A stretch of 64,000 nt of DNA from Gadus chalcogrammus (GCF_026213295.1 NC_079415.1:30377313-30441312); one strand, 5' to 3'. Positions 23,496-35,539 are shown, counted from the first letter of the stretch. Translations and numbers: made by a program. Notes: a model not told the origin generated them from the sequence alone.

Positions 23496-24747
23496 CTTCT
23501 GGCTGGGGTGTCGGGGATAGCCGCAGCAGACAGAATGGGAGACGTCTTCCGCTGTCGCTCTCCAAGGTGCTGTACTCCGGCTGAGTGACGTCACACGCTT
23601 TGGACAAGCCCCTGACCGCGTGGTTTTAGGGAATCACCCCCGGTATACATACTCCGTTTAAAAAGTGAGTAAGTAGGAATGTGAAACACTTTGCAGGAAG
23701 AACTACCTATACCGAACGAGATGAGATAAGAAAATCGAAGCATAGAATTGTAGAACGATTCTTTGTGCTATAAAAAAGCTCAATGGCATTAAAAAAATAG
23801 GCTTGTTGTGTGAGGCTAGTCTGTCTGGTTCCTAAACCATCTCTCAACTACAATTATAGAAGATCATGTTAGCCAAACTATACCTCACAACATGACCATT
23901 ATCAGGCGTTTGTATCCAGAGCGTCCAGTGAGATGAAGGCCCAGGTCTGGGCTGCTCAGGGAGGACATTGGGGATCCTTTGGACGAGGAGTCTAAACAAA
24001 CCAACCAACGGGGTCCCCTGAGCCCCTCAACAGTCCTGGTTCATTGTGGGGCTGCAGGGCTGCCGGCTCCCCTGTGAACGCCCCTTCAGTTCAGCTTCAA
24101 TAAGAGGAGGACAGGTGTGTCACATTAGAGCCTAATCAGCAGGGGACCGGGTCACCCTATCAGCCAATCAGAGGGGATGCCTGAACCAGCAGGTGAACGG
24201 GTCACCCTATCAGCCAATCAAAGGTGATGCCAGAACCAGTTGGTGTTTCACCTAGAGAGGGAGTCAGCGAATAGAAATAATAAAAACCGATTCATAAATG
24301 GCGTACAAAAGATGTTGAGTTATCGATTAAAAGTCCTGAATTTATGAATTCAGATCCTTCCGTGAACTACGGGCCGTTCTGTGGTTTTCTGAAGGTGCGG
24401 CACAAACTGCCAAGCTCTACCAGGAACTAGCGATTCAAATAACCCAAAGGATTCCTGGAATTGTTGAGTCACCGTTTATGAAAATGAAAACCAAACTCAA
24501 ATATAAGTAGCATGTGCAGCGCAGCACACCGCCAGCAGACTTGGCCTTTCTTGCAAGCCCAAAGAAAAACGTACCCTCATTTGCGTTAAATGTTGTGTCG
24601 TCTGAAGCATTATGACATCCACTAAGGGCTTAGGATTTAGAGGGCTTAAATACTAGCTTAGCTACTAGCCTTAAAGGTAATCAGAATCAGAAATACTTTA
24701 TTGATCCCCAGGGGGAAATTGTTGTTCCATTGTTTATTCCAGGTGCT

Positions 24748-24777
24748 AACCCTAACCCTAACCCTAACCCTAACCCT
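24748..24777 (+). repeat. Interstitial telomeric repeat (AACCCT)5
   Basis: Five perfect telomere hexamers within GGTGCT...ATACAAATC. Unit 2 has GGTGCTCCATACAAATC here, so the hexamers replace two bases at a defined point. Confidence 0.95.
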
Positions 24778-24866
24778 ATACAAATCAATACATTTCATCT
24801 CCCTCTCTCTGTCTCTGTATTTCCTGCTCTCTCCCCTAGTCACTAAAGACTGAATGAATTTAATTT

Positions 24867-25059
<193 letters not shown>

Positions 25060-25599
25060 TTTGGTTTCATACTGAGGTATGGTGACCCCTGTTTGTGTTT
25101 GTGCGTGTCCTGTGTTTGTGTGTATAACAGGAAAATAAAGATCCTTATATGATGAAATCATAGCCACCAAACAAAAAGTATTCCCTTGTTTTTTGTTGTT
25201 TGTTTGATGAAAGGTGATGTAGTGGGTTACATAGTAGTGTTGTTGATTCATCCTGGTCCAAATCTCAATTAAAATGCCTAACATTTTTAAAAGTATGCAA
25301 ATATGCCCTCAAACTACCCTCTACTAAACCCATGCTACTGCAAGCATTAACCGATACTGGCAGTTTCGGGTTATCAGGTAACGTCAATCAAATGTTCTGG
25401 CTCCACCCCAGAGACGGTGAAAACCTGATCTGCAATCAAGCCCCGCCCCTCAGAGGGAATCTACCGTTTCCCTGAAGTCAGCCAGAATTCATTTTTTACA
25501 TTCCGAGAGCGGGCCATCTTCAACAGCGTGTTTGGTTTCACTTCATAACCTGACTGCAAGTTACTTTATTACTGCAACTGTATTGTCCTAAATGTGATT

Positions 25600-26551
25600 T
25601 TTTGTCTCCCTTTTTCTCTACAGCCTTAATTTGTTTAGAAAAGAAAAATAATTATTCAGCTTGATAAGTCGTGGGTGGATGAGTTTTGGAAGGTTTTCTT
25701 TAGACACTAAAGCATTTCCAGAAATGTTGAACTAAACTACTGGCAGCAGTGAAAGAGTAACAAAGACAAGGTCCAATTATTGTTGTCATAAGTTTAATAT
25801 GGCTCTCCAGATAACACAGGTAGAAAGGTCTTTAATAAGCCAGTTATATGATACTCAGTGATTGGTCACCTGCTTGGCTACGGAGCCAGGAGGGAAAGCA
25901 CACTCCACCTATTCAGTTGGCTTGAAGGAGTAAAAGGAAATCCATGGACTGAAATGATGTAAGACTGTAATGGATTAATGGAACATAATTTAGCCAAAAC
26001 ACACCTTGATAATCCTAAAATCACAATTTATCTACGATATTAATTTTCCGTCCCTTTAGACTCTCACACTGTTTGTCCCTGGCCCGTGAAAGCTACCCAT
26101 AATGCACCACCAGTGAAAATGTGACATTGATAACTGCCGCAGCACATTTGACGTTTGTTTTGCTGTCCCTGCGCTGGAATTGTCTGATGTCTCTGAATAG
26201 TGACCTTGTTGGTCTGGTTCATCTGCCCTACCCTGAGTCACATGACACATATGTTTCATGAGGTTAGAGATTAACCTTCTACAACTACCATAATATGAAA
26301 TCACAAACCATAATAGAACATTTAACCTGGACCCATAGGGAGAGGTTGTTTTTATGAAGTCTGTAGATTGGACGGTCTGTCGGTCGGTGATTCTTTCTAT
26401 CACTCTATCTATTACTCTGTCCGTCTATCTATCTATCTCTCCATCCATATATTGCTTTCTTCCTTTCTTCATTTATTTTGATCTGCCGTTCAGGTCAGAG
26501 TCGTCTGCGGTCTTGTTCTCACCCAAAGTATTATTAGAATTGCATCGTTGA
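25600..26551. other. Upstream block of a lost TRIM unit
   Basis: 25616-26360 is homologous to 28690-29240, the DNA just upstream of TRIM 4 (shared GTAACAAAGA, ACACAGGTAGAAAGGTCTTT and GAGAGG-TTGTTTT words). At about 26360, where the other copies continue towards a TRIM gene, this copy breaks into TCTA-rich simple sequence. From about 26552 it resumes in the downstream block normally found after a TRIM gene. No TRIM exon remains. Short frames here are not supported. Confidence 0.65.
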
Positions 26552-27946
26552 ATATCATGAAGGTGTTAAATTAATGCAACGTGTATATGGCGTTGGTGGC
26601 TGCTGTGTCGAGGATAGCCGCAGCAGACAGAGTGGGAGACGTCTTCCGCTGTTGCTCTCCAAGGTGCTGAACTCCAGCTGAGTGATGACGTCACACGCTT
26701 TGGACAAGCTACTGACCGCGTGGTTTAGAGAATCACCCCTGATGTACATACTCCATTTGAAAACAATAACTAATGTGAAACCCTTTGCAGGAAGAACTAC
26801 CTGTACCGAATGAGATGAGATAAGACAAATAAAACTGAATTGTTGACAGTTTTTATTGTGATATACAAAATCTCAATGGCATTAAAAACAAGACTCGTTG
26901 TTTGAGACTATTCTGTCTGGTTACTGAACCTTCTCTCACCTACAATTATAGAAGATAATGTTAGCCAAACTATAACTCACAACATGACCATTATCAGGCG
27001 TTTGTACCCAGAGCGTCCAGTGAGATGAAGGCCCAGGTCTGGGCTGCTCAGGGAGGACATTGGGGATCCTTTGGACGAGGAGTCTAAACAAACCAACCAA
27101 CCGGGTCCCCTGAGCCCCTCAACAGTCCTGGTTCAATAAGCCCAGGACAGGTGTGTCGCATCAGAGCCTAATCAGCAGGTGACCGGGTGACCCTATCAGC
27201 CAATCAGAGGTGGTGCCTGAACCAGCAGGTGTTTCACCGGCTAGAGAGGGAGTCAGTGAATATAAATAATGCAAACCGATTTATAGATGGTGTTGAAAAG
27301 ATGCCTGCTTGAATTATCAATTAAAAGTCCTGAATTAATTTATGAATTCAGTTCCTCCCTGAACTACGGGGCGTTCTGTGGTTTCTTAGGGCGTGGAACC
27401 AACTGCCAAGCTCTACCGGTCGAGCCACCAGGAACTAGAGATTCAAATCACCCAAAGGATTCCTGGAATTGTTGTGTCACCGTTTATTAAAACAAAAAAA
27501 AAAACTCCAATATAAGTACCCTTTGCAGCGCAGCACACCGCCAGAAGACATGGCCTTTCCAGCGAGCTCATAGCGAAGAAAATAAAATGTTTAGAAGATT
27601 TGCGGGGAGCAGCACCCAAAGGAAACCCACAAAAACTCATTGATGAGCGACCTCCTTGCTAACCATCTAACCCTCATTTGGGTTAAACGTTGTGTCGCCT
27701 AAAGCGTTAAAACGTCCACTAAGGTCATTTATTGTCGGTCGGTCCAGGGTTCCTGGCCTTTTAGGGGTGTTTCCTTGTCCTCTGGGCTTAGGGTTTAGGG
27801 GGCTTTAATACTAGCCTAGCTACTAGCCTTAAAGGTCGGGTCAATGATTTATCTGGTTGGATTCATCTCTCCCTCTCTCTGTCTGTCGATCTCTGCGTGT
27901 CTCTCTCTCTATTTTTTTTGCACTATATACTCTAAATGATACTAAA

Positions 27947-28035
<89 letters not shown>

Positions 28036-28950
28036 AAGGGTCCTCATGAGTCTTGAAAACCAACCTGGGGGCTGGGGGAGGCTGCATACCTGTTGCTCGT
28101 TCACCAATCAGTGTTCAGCAGGTTAAGGTACGCTCACTCTGATCCACAGTGAGGTCCGATCACATTGCATGGTATTGGGAATCAAACCCAGAACATCTGA
28201 GACGCCATAGATGTCTCATGACCGTATTTCTCGAGAGACTGATTGACTGACTGACTGACTGACTGACTTTTTTGTGGTTTGTTTGGATGAAAGGTGGTGC
28301 AGTGTGTTACATAGGAGTGATGCGGATTCATCCTGGTCCTAATCTCAATTTAAATGCATAACATTTTAGAAACGTATGTAAATATGCCCTCAAATGGCCC
28401 TCAATTAAACACATGCTACTGCACGTGTTAACAGTTATGGAAGTTCTGGGTAATCAGGTTATGTCAATCAAATGTTCTGGCTCCACCCCAGAGACGGTGA
28501 CAACCTGATTTGCAATCAAGCCCCGGCCCTCAATTGAAAACTACTGTCTACCAGGCGTCAGCCAGAATGCATTTCTTAGTGGGTTGGGACAAGCGTCAAC
28601 AGCATGCCGGTTTCCCTTTACAACTTGACTGCAAGTTACTTTATTACTGCTGCAACCCTACCGTCCAAAATAGGATTCTTATTCTCTCCTTTTTTCTCTG
28701 CATTGGTTTCGAAAGAAACACAAATGTTTTTGCTTGATTAAGCTGTGGGTGGATGGGTTTTGGATGGGTTTCTGACAGTGGAGAATTTCTCATTATTTTT
28801 AAATAAAAAATGGCTGCAGTGAAAGAGTAACAAAGATAAGGTCCATTAATTGTTGTTATGATTTTCATATGGCTGTCCAGACAACACAGGTAGAAAGGTC
28901 TTTAATTAGCTAGTTCTGTTGTAACTCCGCTTTATTCAGCATAGCCTACC
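26552..28950. repeat. Fourth copy of the TRIM downstream block
   Basis: Homologous to 6590-8900, more diverged than units 1-3 are from each other. Single VNTR copy at about 27172-27235, (AG)n at 27952-28030, short TGAC repeat near 28245. No gene seen. Confidence 0.75.
27952..28030 (+). repeat. (AG)n microsatellite
   Basis: About 78 bp of pure AG at the position equivalent to the GA arrays of the other units. Confidence 0.95.
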
Positions 28951-29381
28951 CCACAGGGGCAACCCATTATGCACCACCAGTGATAATGTGACATTGTTAA
29001 CTGCCACGGGACATTTTAGGTTTGTTTTGCTGTCTCGGCGCTGGCATTGACTGTGTCGTCTCTGAATAGTGAACTTGTTGGTCTGGTTCTTCTGCCCTAC
29101 CCTGATTCATATGAGGCAAATGTTTTATAAGGTTAGAGATAAGACTTATATAACACAGCATTAACTCAATATTAAATCATAAACCATACTTGCACATAAA
29201 ACCTGGACATACAAGGAGAGGGTTGTTTTAATGAAGACTGTATAAAATACCAGCCTTGGGGAGGGTAAATTCAAGTCAATTGTTTTTGTATAGCTCCTCA
29301 TCCCAGTGACAGAGGAAAATCACCTTTGAATAGGCCAAAACGTTGAAACATCAGTGAACTGTGTGTCCGTGGGGGCATTGC

Positions 29382-29497
29382 CAGGTGTTAGGGGAGGAGC
29401 CAGGTGTTAGGGGAGGAGAGGAGAGGATTTCTTTACCAGGTGTTAGGGGAGGAGCCAGGTGTAAGGGGAGGAGCCAGGTGTTAGGGGAGGAGAGGAG
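29382..29497 (+). promoter_or_regulatory. Promoter minisatellite, TRIM 4
   Basis: Five copies of the G-rich AGGTGTTAGGGGAGGAG unit (one reads GTAAGGGG), arranged as two blocks each ending in GAGGAGAGGATTTCTTTA. A local duplication has therefore copied both minisatellite and flank. Confidence 0.5.
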
Positions 29498-29739
29498 AGG
29501 ATTTCTTTATCAGTTAACAACACTTAACATTCCCAGAAACCAAATCCATCCGACAAGGAAGCAGTATTCTCTTTCAGGAGCAAAAACAAACAAATTTTGA
29601 AACAAATAGTCTGACAGACTGAAACAGCAACAAGGTGAGTAAAAGAGAACAACTTTGAGAAAAGTTAAATCTTGTTGTTATGGAATTAAAACAATAATGG
29701 AGTTGCTCAATACATAAACCTTGTCGTCTGTGTCTAGGA

Positions 29740-31362
29740 ATGGCCTCTGCTAACACTTCCTGGTCGGAGGAGAACTTTTCATGTTCCATCTGTCTGGATG
29801 TGTTCAACAGCCCAGTTTCCACACCATGTGGACACAACTTCTGCAGAACCTGTATTACAAAGTTCTGGGATGGACAAGTCAAGTACAAATGTCCAGTTTG
29901 CAACAAGCTTTTCCACGCAAGACCTGATCTACAGGTCAATACCCTCTTAAAAGGGATGGCTGATCAGTTTGGAACATCTGTACGAGTAAAAGAGCAGCCG
30001 TGTGTTGAACCAGGAGAAGTTCCCTGTGACGTCTGTACTGGGACCCAGCTGAAGGCTGTGAAGTCCTGCCTGGGGTGTTTCATGTCTTATTGCCAAACCC
30101 ACCTGGAGCCACATCAGAGAGTCACACACCTGAAGAAACATCGGCTGGTCGAGCCTATGGACCGTCTGGAAGACAGGGTGTGTAAGAAACACGACCAACT
30201 TCTGGAGCTCTTCTGCCAGACTGAACAGGTGTCTGTTTGTCAGTTCTGCACAGTGACAGACCACAAGTCCCATCCTGTTGTACCTATAAAGGATGAATAT
30301 GAAGTGAAGAAGGCCAAGATGAGAAAAATAGAGAATGAGGTTCAGCAGATGATCCAAAAGAGACAAAAAAATATTCAGGAGATTAAAAACACAGTTAAAC
30401 GAAGCAAAGCAGATGCAGACAGAGAGATAGCCGATGGTGTGCAGGTCATCACTGCTCTGATGCGCTGCATTGAAAAGTGCCAGGATGATCTCAACCAAAT
30501 GGTTAAAGAGAGACTGAAATCCACAGAGAAACAAGCTGAAGACCTCATCAAAGAGCTGGAGCAGGGAATAGAAGAACTGACCAATAGAAGCTCAGAGGTG
30601 AAGCAGCTCTCACACACTAAAGACCATCTCCACTTCCTCCAGGGATACAAATCCCTGATGAATTCTCCACCCACCAGGGACTGGACGACGGTGGAGGTCC
30701 GTCCTCCGTCATACGTAGGGACTTTGAGGAGATCCCTGGATCAGCTGGAGGAGACACTGAACATGGAGATGAAGAAGCTGCGTGATGCTGAACTTAAGAG
30801 GGTCCAGCAGTATGAAGTAGATGTGACTCTGGATCCTGATACAGCTCATCCCTGTCTCATCCTGTCTGAGGATGGGAAACAAGTACATCATGGAGATGTA
30901 GTGAAGAAACTTCCAGACAACCCTAAGAGATTTACAAAGTGTGTATGTGTTCTCACGAGGCAGAGCTTCTCCTCAGGGAGGTTTTATTTTGAGGTCAAGG
31001 TTAAAGAAAAGACTCAATGGCATGTTGGTGTTGCCAGAGAGTCCATCAACAGAAAAGGCACTATACGTGCGACCCCTGAGACAGGTTACTGGACCATTAA
31101 ATTCAGCAAGGATGTGTTGGCATTTAATGATAAGCCTTATGTCTATGTCCCTATGAGAGCTGAGCTCCAGAAGGTGGGGGTGTTTGTTGATTATGATGAG
31201 GGTCTGGTCTCCTTTTATGATGTGGAAGCCAGGGTTCATATCTACTCTGCTACTGGCTGCTCCTTTACTGAGCCTCTCTATCCATTCCTCTCTCCATGTT
31301 TACATGAAGAAGGTACAAACTCTGCCCCCCTGATCCTCTCACCTGTCAATCAAACAGACTAG
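29740..31362 (+). CDS. TRIM family E3 ubiquitin ligase-like protein, copy 4 (diverged)
   Basis: 540 residues, one coding exon, start straight after the acceptor TGTGTCTAG as in the others; non-coding exon donor at 29635. RING (C15 to C54), two B-boxes, coiled coil and PRY-SPRY are complete. It is the most diverged of the four: RING tail GQVKYKCPVC, B-box 2 LFCQTEQVSVCQFC, and a SPRY stretch YWTIKFSKDVLAFNDKPY replacing YWSLFLDGWKKGLVFTDFPP. The flanking SPRY core VGVFVDYDEGLVSFYD is unchanged. AATAAA lies only about 15 bp after the stop (31377-31382). Its family role is as for copy 1; the different SPRY loop implies a different ligand preference. Confidence 0.92.
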   Translation: MASANTSWSEENFSCSICLDVFNSPVSTPCGHNFCRTCITKFWDGQVKYKCPVCNKLFHARPDLQVNTLLKGMADQFGTSVRVKEQPCVEPGEVPCDVCTGTQLKAVKSCLGCFMSYCQTHLEPHQRVTHLKKHRLVEPMDRLEDRVCKKHDQLLELFCQTEQVSVCQFCTVTDHKSHPVVPIKDEYEVKKAKMRKIENEVQQMIQKRQKNIQEIKNTVKRSKADADREIADGVQVITALMRCIEKCQDDLNQMVKERLKSTEKQAEDLIKELEQGIEELTNRSSEVKQLSHTKDHLHFLQGYKSLMNSPPTRDWTTVEVRPPSYVGTLRRSLDQLEETLNMEMKKLRDAELKRVQQYEVDVTLDPDTAHPCLILSEDGKQVHHGDVVKKLPDNPKRFTKCVCVLTRQSFSSGRFYFEVKVKEKTQWHVGVARESINRKGTIRATPETGYWTIKFSKDVLAFNDKPYVYVPMRAELQKVGVFVDYDEGLVSFYDVEARVHIYSATGCSFTEPLYPFLSPCLHEEGTNSAPLILSPVNQTD

Positions 31363-31689
31363 GACCTTTGTTTAATAATAAAATAATCAAACAACCAGGA
31401 AACAACTAATGTTGTTTCCTGGATTACACTCTCTACTGTGTGAAATCCTAGAGAACTGTATTGATATCGTACTTTTCACTGTCATTTAACAAGGGCCAAT
31501 ACATTAAGCTACTAACACTGTGTACTATCAACAATATTACCCATTATAACTGATAAGACTACACAATAATATTCAATGTCTTAACCAAATATATTCCTTT
31601 ATTATTTTGAATCATGTTTGACAACACAAAACAATGTTTTTAAACTTTGAGATTTAAATACAAATAAAAATTGAAAGTATAATGGGAAC

Positions 31690-32000
31690 ATCTTCTGTGG
31701 AAAAGCTACATATGTATTCAGTGGAATATGTATATTCTCAGTACAATATGTAATTAATGGAATAGATACATTCTCAGTACAATATGTATTCAGTGAAATA
31801 GGTACATACTCAGTACAATATATATTCAGTGGAATATGTATATTCTCAGTACAATATATATTCAGTGGAAATACATTCTCAGTCAAAAATGTATTCAGAT
31901 GAATAGGCACATTTTCAGTAGAATAGGAACAAACTCAGTACAATATGCATTCAGTCTAATAGGTACGTTCTCTGTACTATTCAGTGGAATTGGTTTCTGT
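31690..32000 (-). repeat. 36-bp minisatellite with 12-residue coding-like period
   Basis: About eight degenerate copies of a roughly 36-bp unit built on ATTCAGTGGAATA and TTCTCAGTACAATATG. On the minus strand the period is a multiple of three and gives a frame (31602-31910) of repeats like PLNIYCTENIHI. AT-rich, immediately beyond TRIM 4, and found nowhere else in the window. Probably non-coding. Confidence 0.7.
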
Positions 32001-32269
32001 ACAATATCGTGGGTTTTATGCTGATGTGTGGTTGAGGCATCCTCACCTGGCCGAGTCAGACTGATTGGACTCTGGGGCTGGGTGAGGCAATGGCTCAACT
32101 ACCAGAGGGTGCAATTGTTCTTTAAACAATGCCAACTTTTCAAAAAAATCCCAGAAAAGTCGGACGCCGGAGGCATACTCCTATTCACACCGTTGACTGG
32201 TTTACTTCAGTGTTTATAACATAAATATAGAGATATAACACTTTTGCTGTATAAATGTTGGAATTGTCG

Positions 32270-32271
<2 letters not shown>

Positions 32272-32296
<25 letters not shown>
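32272..32296. repeat. (AT)n microsatellite
   Basis: Pure TA run in the spacer after the minisatellite. The spacer 32000-32350 otherwise shows no gene. Confidence 0.9.
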
Positions 32297-32301
<5 letters not shown>

Positions 32302-32356
32302 CTTCGAGCATAAGGTTGGATGATAACGGCCTTCTGAACCTAGAGTAGGCCTCTAC

Positions 32357-33767
32357 TAGGGATAGGTCGGTCGCGAACGATTCGATCACAACTTCCGAAT
32401 CCCGAAGATGAACGACAAGAACTGATTCCCAAAACAAGAGAACCGATACTTTGATCCTTTTTTTTAAATATAAATAAATATGGTCACGTAAATAAAATAG
32501 ACAAACTAACCAAGCTCCGTCTCCGAGCAACCTTATATTGATTGAATCGACAACGTTCTCAAAGATTCAGCCAATGAGAGTACTACTGCAGATAGCAATC
32601 GCGTTGCCAAGGCACAACAAATGACAAGGCACAACCACACAAGTTAGCTAACGATCGTCGTAGGCTTCAATATCATGCAAGCACTTTATACGTTTTCTTT
32701 TTTATTTTGTTCTACAATAAAATTGCAATGATTTAATGAAGTATGGTTTTACCTATCATGGAAATGGTCGAACTGGATCGTACAGGCCAATGCTACAGAA
32801 ATTCACACCGTGACTGAAAACTTTTTTCAGTTTCCGTTTTATTCCCCCTCGTTTCCACCGCGCGGTGCGGAGAGGTATGTCTCTGTGTTATCGCAGTTTA
32901 ACAGCAAGCCAAACTCAGGTATAGCACACTTGAGCCGGGATAAGAGCGTCTTGTTCCCTTTATTTCCTCTTTTATATTGTCGAATTCCACGAGTGAAACT
33001 GTAACAGAAACAACCCAAAACTTAGTTTCCCTAACAGCAAAAGTTGCTAATAAACAGAATTGAATGAAGGTAGAAAGAAAGAATAACTAGGACTACGCAA
33101 CAAAAGTGAGTCCGCTCATAGTAACAATAGGCTAATATGACGTAGGCGCACACTTTACATTAGCTCACTATCTAGTTAACTGAACATCACATTTTTAGTG
33201 CTAGACATCTTCATTACATATTCATCTTCATTCATACAAAGTACTGCATTATAAACACACAGCCATTGCTTTCATGAGCGTGAGAAGGGAAGAGAAAATT
33301 CACCAAGTGACCGACTGCCTTTCTTACTGCTGTCTGCTACGGTTGCAACAAGTATAAAAATCACGTTGCCTACTTTAACACTTCAAAATAAAAGTCCAGT
33401 TCTCATCATGTAAATATTACTGTGTGTGCGTTAGTGTGTTTTCTTTCAAATATTTCCTTACCATAACTTTTAATTACTACATTCATTAAATAATTTAAGT
33501 GCATTCAAGTTTGAACATGAATACTAATCTGAGGGCAGAAAAGTACCCTTATGGTAGGGCAGGCTGTGAAAAAGCCTTAATTGTTGGGCGCACCCAATAC
33601 TTATAAGCAACAGGGGGGGGGGGGGGGGGGGGGGGCGGCAGACACCTGTGAGATTCTCTGTCAAATGATGTAATCTGACTTAACGAACGAATCAAACGAA
33701 CGAATCCTGATAGTGAACGGAACTGAAAGAACTGATTCCCGGAAAAGAATCGTTTTGCCAATCCCTA
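32357..33767. mobile_element. hAT-like element, non-coding
   Basis: 1411 bp bounded by TAGGGATAGG and the inverse of TAGGGATTGG, with AACGATTC-type words just inside both ends. Flanks are GCCTCTAC (32349-32356) and GCCTCTCT (33768-33775), close to an 8-bp duplication. Interior holds AT-rich sequence and a poly(G) run (about 33609-33635). No transposase frame found. Confidence 0.55.
33608..33635 (+). repeat. Poly(G) run
   Basis: About 27 consecutive G, an unusual homopolymer and a likely assembly-uncertain length. Confidence 0.9.
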
Positions 33768-33768
33768 G

Positions 33769-33771
<3 letters not shown>

Positions 33772-33836
<65 letters not shown>
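33772..33836 (+). repeat. (CT)n microsatellite
   Basis: About 64 bp of CT directly after the hAT-like element. Confidence 0.95.
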
Positions 33837-33841
<5 letters not shown>

Positions 33842-33900
33842 ACATCACATGAAGGTGTTAAATGAATGCAGCGTGTATATAGCGTTGGCATGCTGGCTGG

Positions 33901-34010
33901 TGCAAGCTTCAGCTTGTCCAGAATGCTGCTGCTAGAGTTCTAACAAAGACCAAAAAAAATCAACATATTACACCAATTCTTAAATCGTTACATTGGCTTC
34001 CTGTCGGTCA
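33901..34010 (+). mobile_element. LINE reverse-transcriptase C-terminal fragment
   Basis: Translates as KLQLVQNAAARVLTKT...ITPILKSLHWLPVG. QLVQNAAAR and LHWLPV are signatures of the region after the reverse transcriptase domain in fish non-LTR elements of the L2/CR1/Rex group. Only about 110 bp remain, inserted in a piece of TRIM downstream block that resumes at 34011. Confidence 0.75.
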
Positions 34011-34126
34011 GACAGAGTGGGAGACGTCTACTGCTGTCGCTATCCAAGGTGCTGAACTCCAGCTGAGTGATGACGTCACACGCTTTGGACAAGCTACTGA
34101 CCGCGTGGTTTAGAGAATCACCCCCG
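34011..34126. repeat. Scrap of TRIM downstream block at array junction
   Basis: CAGACAGAGTGGGAGACGTC... through GAATCACCCCCG matches 26625-26738 and the equivalent parts of units 1-3. It marks where the TRIM array ends and the zinc-finger array begins. Confidence 0.8.
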
Positions 34127-34127
34127 G

Positions 34128-35215
34128 GGGGTGTACCACGAAGCTCGCTGAACATACCCAGGCTTTCTTGGGAAAACCTGGCTCGACAGAGCCGCAACTC
34201 GCAATCAGAGTTAAATGTTACCACGACGCTCGCTTTAGATTCAATTAGTTGAACCAGGTTTTCCGCTTTAGGTTCAATGCTCGTTCACATAAAAGGGGCG
34301 TTTATCGCGTCATTTGACTCACCCTTACACAAAATGAATCGAGCGAGAGCGGTGTATATCACCCAAGGCAGTGAATTATTATGAACTCGTACGAGGAATT
34401 CAAAGTCCAAATCACAGCCAAGGGGAACACGGTTGCCCATAATATGGCTAGGGTGGCGTGATGGCAAAAAATAGCTGACCGTGTTATTTCGTAAGTGAAA
34501 TGATTCTGCATATTGTCTACAAAATATCATGTATTATCATGCGTTTTACCCCCATAGATGTGGTGCCAGCACGCTCCATGGGGCCAAGTCAAAAATAAAT
34601 ATTAAAATAATATTCAATGTGGTAAGTTGTAAGCATCCTTTTGAATAATTTCAGGTGAATCTAGCCTATGATTTGCAATGGCCTAGGCTCCAACCTTTAG
34701 TCAAATGTTGATTACCTGCAGCAAATAAAAAGAAAACCAATAATACGACTGGGAGGAGGACCGCTCCACCGCCCTTCACCACTAGGAGGAGCTGGCTCTC
34801 GCCAATAACGAAGGTCGGCCGATGATGGTAGGAGTGGAAGGGGGGGGGGTGTCCTCTGACCCCACTGCCTCGACTTCCAAGGCCCTTGTAATGAGTATGT
34901 ATTCATGTATTGGCAATGGACATCAATAATTGTCTTGCTAATCAAATTGTTGTGAAATGATTGAGTGTAAATTAATTGTCATTTTTAGTTGAAGGTACAA
35001 ACATTAGTTTGGAGGAGCTGCCGACAATCAATCTCCAATCAGAGGTATATAACTATCAAAGCAAAGTGTCACGTATTCTTCTGAATGTTTAATTTCTGGA
35101 CAGAATGTCCTATAATAGGTTTCCCTGATTCTTGCAGGAGACGGTCGCCCTGTGACTCCAGGGTGACTATGGAGGGGGTTTTTCTGAACAATTCTCACAG
35201 CTATAGTATGAATTT
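34128..35215 (+). pseudogene. Harbinger-associated Myb/SANT-like gene remnant (unit A)
   Basis: After the inverted terminal sequence, 34380-34490 reads MNSYEEFKVQITAKGNTVAH then NMARVA, a stop, and WQKIADRV. This is the Myb/SANT-like DNA-binding domain of the accessory protein of Harbinger transposons, ending at a GTAAGTG donor. Further exon-like pieces: KINIKI before GTAAGT (about 34600), KTAPPPF..SEELALANNEGRPM-type linker (about 34750, eroded here), and ISLEELPTINLQSE before GTATAT (about 35000). A TGA breaks exon 1. In intact elements the protein helps bring the transposase to the nucleus and DNA. Confidence 0.6.
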
Positions 35216-35269
35216 GTAGAATAAAAGATGCCTAGGCCTAATTGTGTCACACATAGCGGTTATGTGTAT

Positions 35270-35530
35270 GAGGCTGATGGTGGATGCTGCTGAAGGTGAA
35301 TGCTGCTGATGGTGGATGCTGCTGCTGGTGGCTTGAGCTGGCTGATGCCGGATAACACTGCTGCTGCAGGTCGCTGCTGCTTGAGGCGATGGCTGCTTGA
35401 GCTGGCTGGTGGTGGCGAAGGATGGTGGTGTCGCCTTCTGCTGCTAGTGGTGGCGGCTTGTGCTGGCGACGGCTGTTGGTTGTGGTGGCGGCGGCGGCGA
35501 CTGCTGCGATTGTTGTCCTTCCTTTCGACC
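35270..35530. repeat. GCT/GGT-rich low-complexity DNA (unit A)
   Basis: Imprecise repeats of GCTGCTG, GGTGGTGG and CTTGAGCTGGCTG. Open on both strands only because of composition (Gln/Pro/Ser/His-rich on minus, Leu/Ala/Gly on plus). Copies at 47028-47290 (B) and 62093-62345 (C) differ by in-frame and out-of-frame gaps. Confidence 0.7.
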
Positions 35531-35539
35531 TGATGCACT

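Noticed and set aside
35260..35538. Gln/Pro/Ser/His-rich frame on the minus strand (also 47019-47297 and 62086-62349)
   Set aside because: Low-complexity GCT/GGT repeats; copies differ by gaps and no domain is visible.
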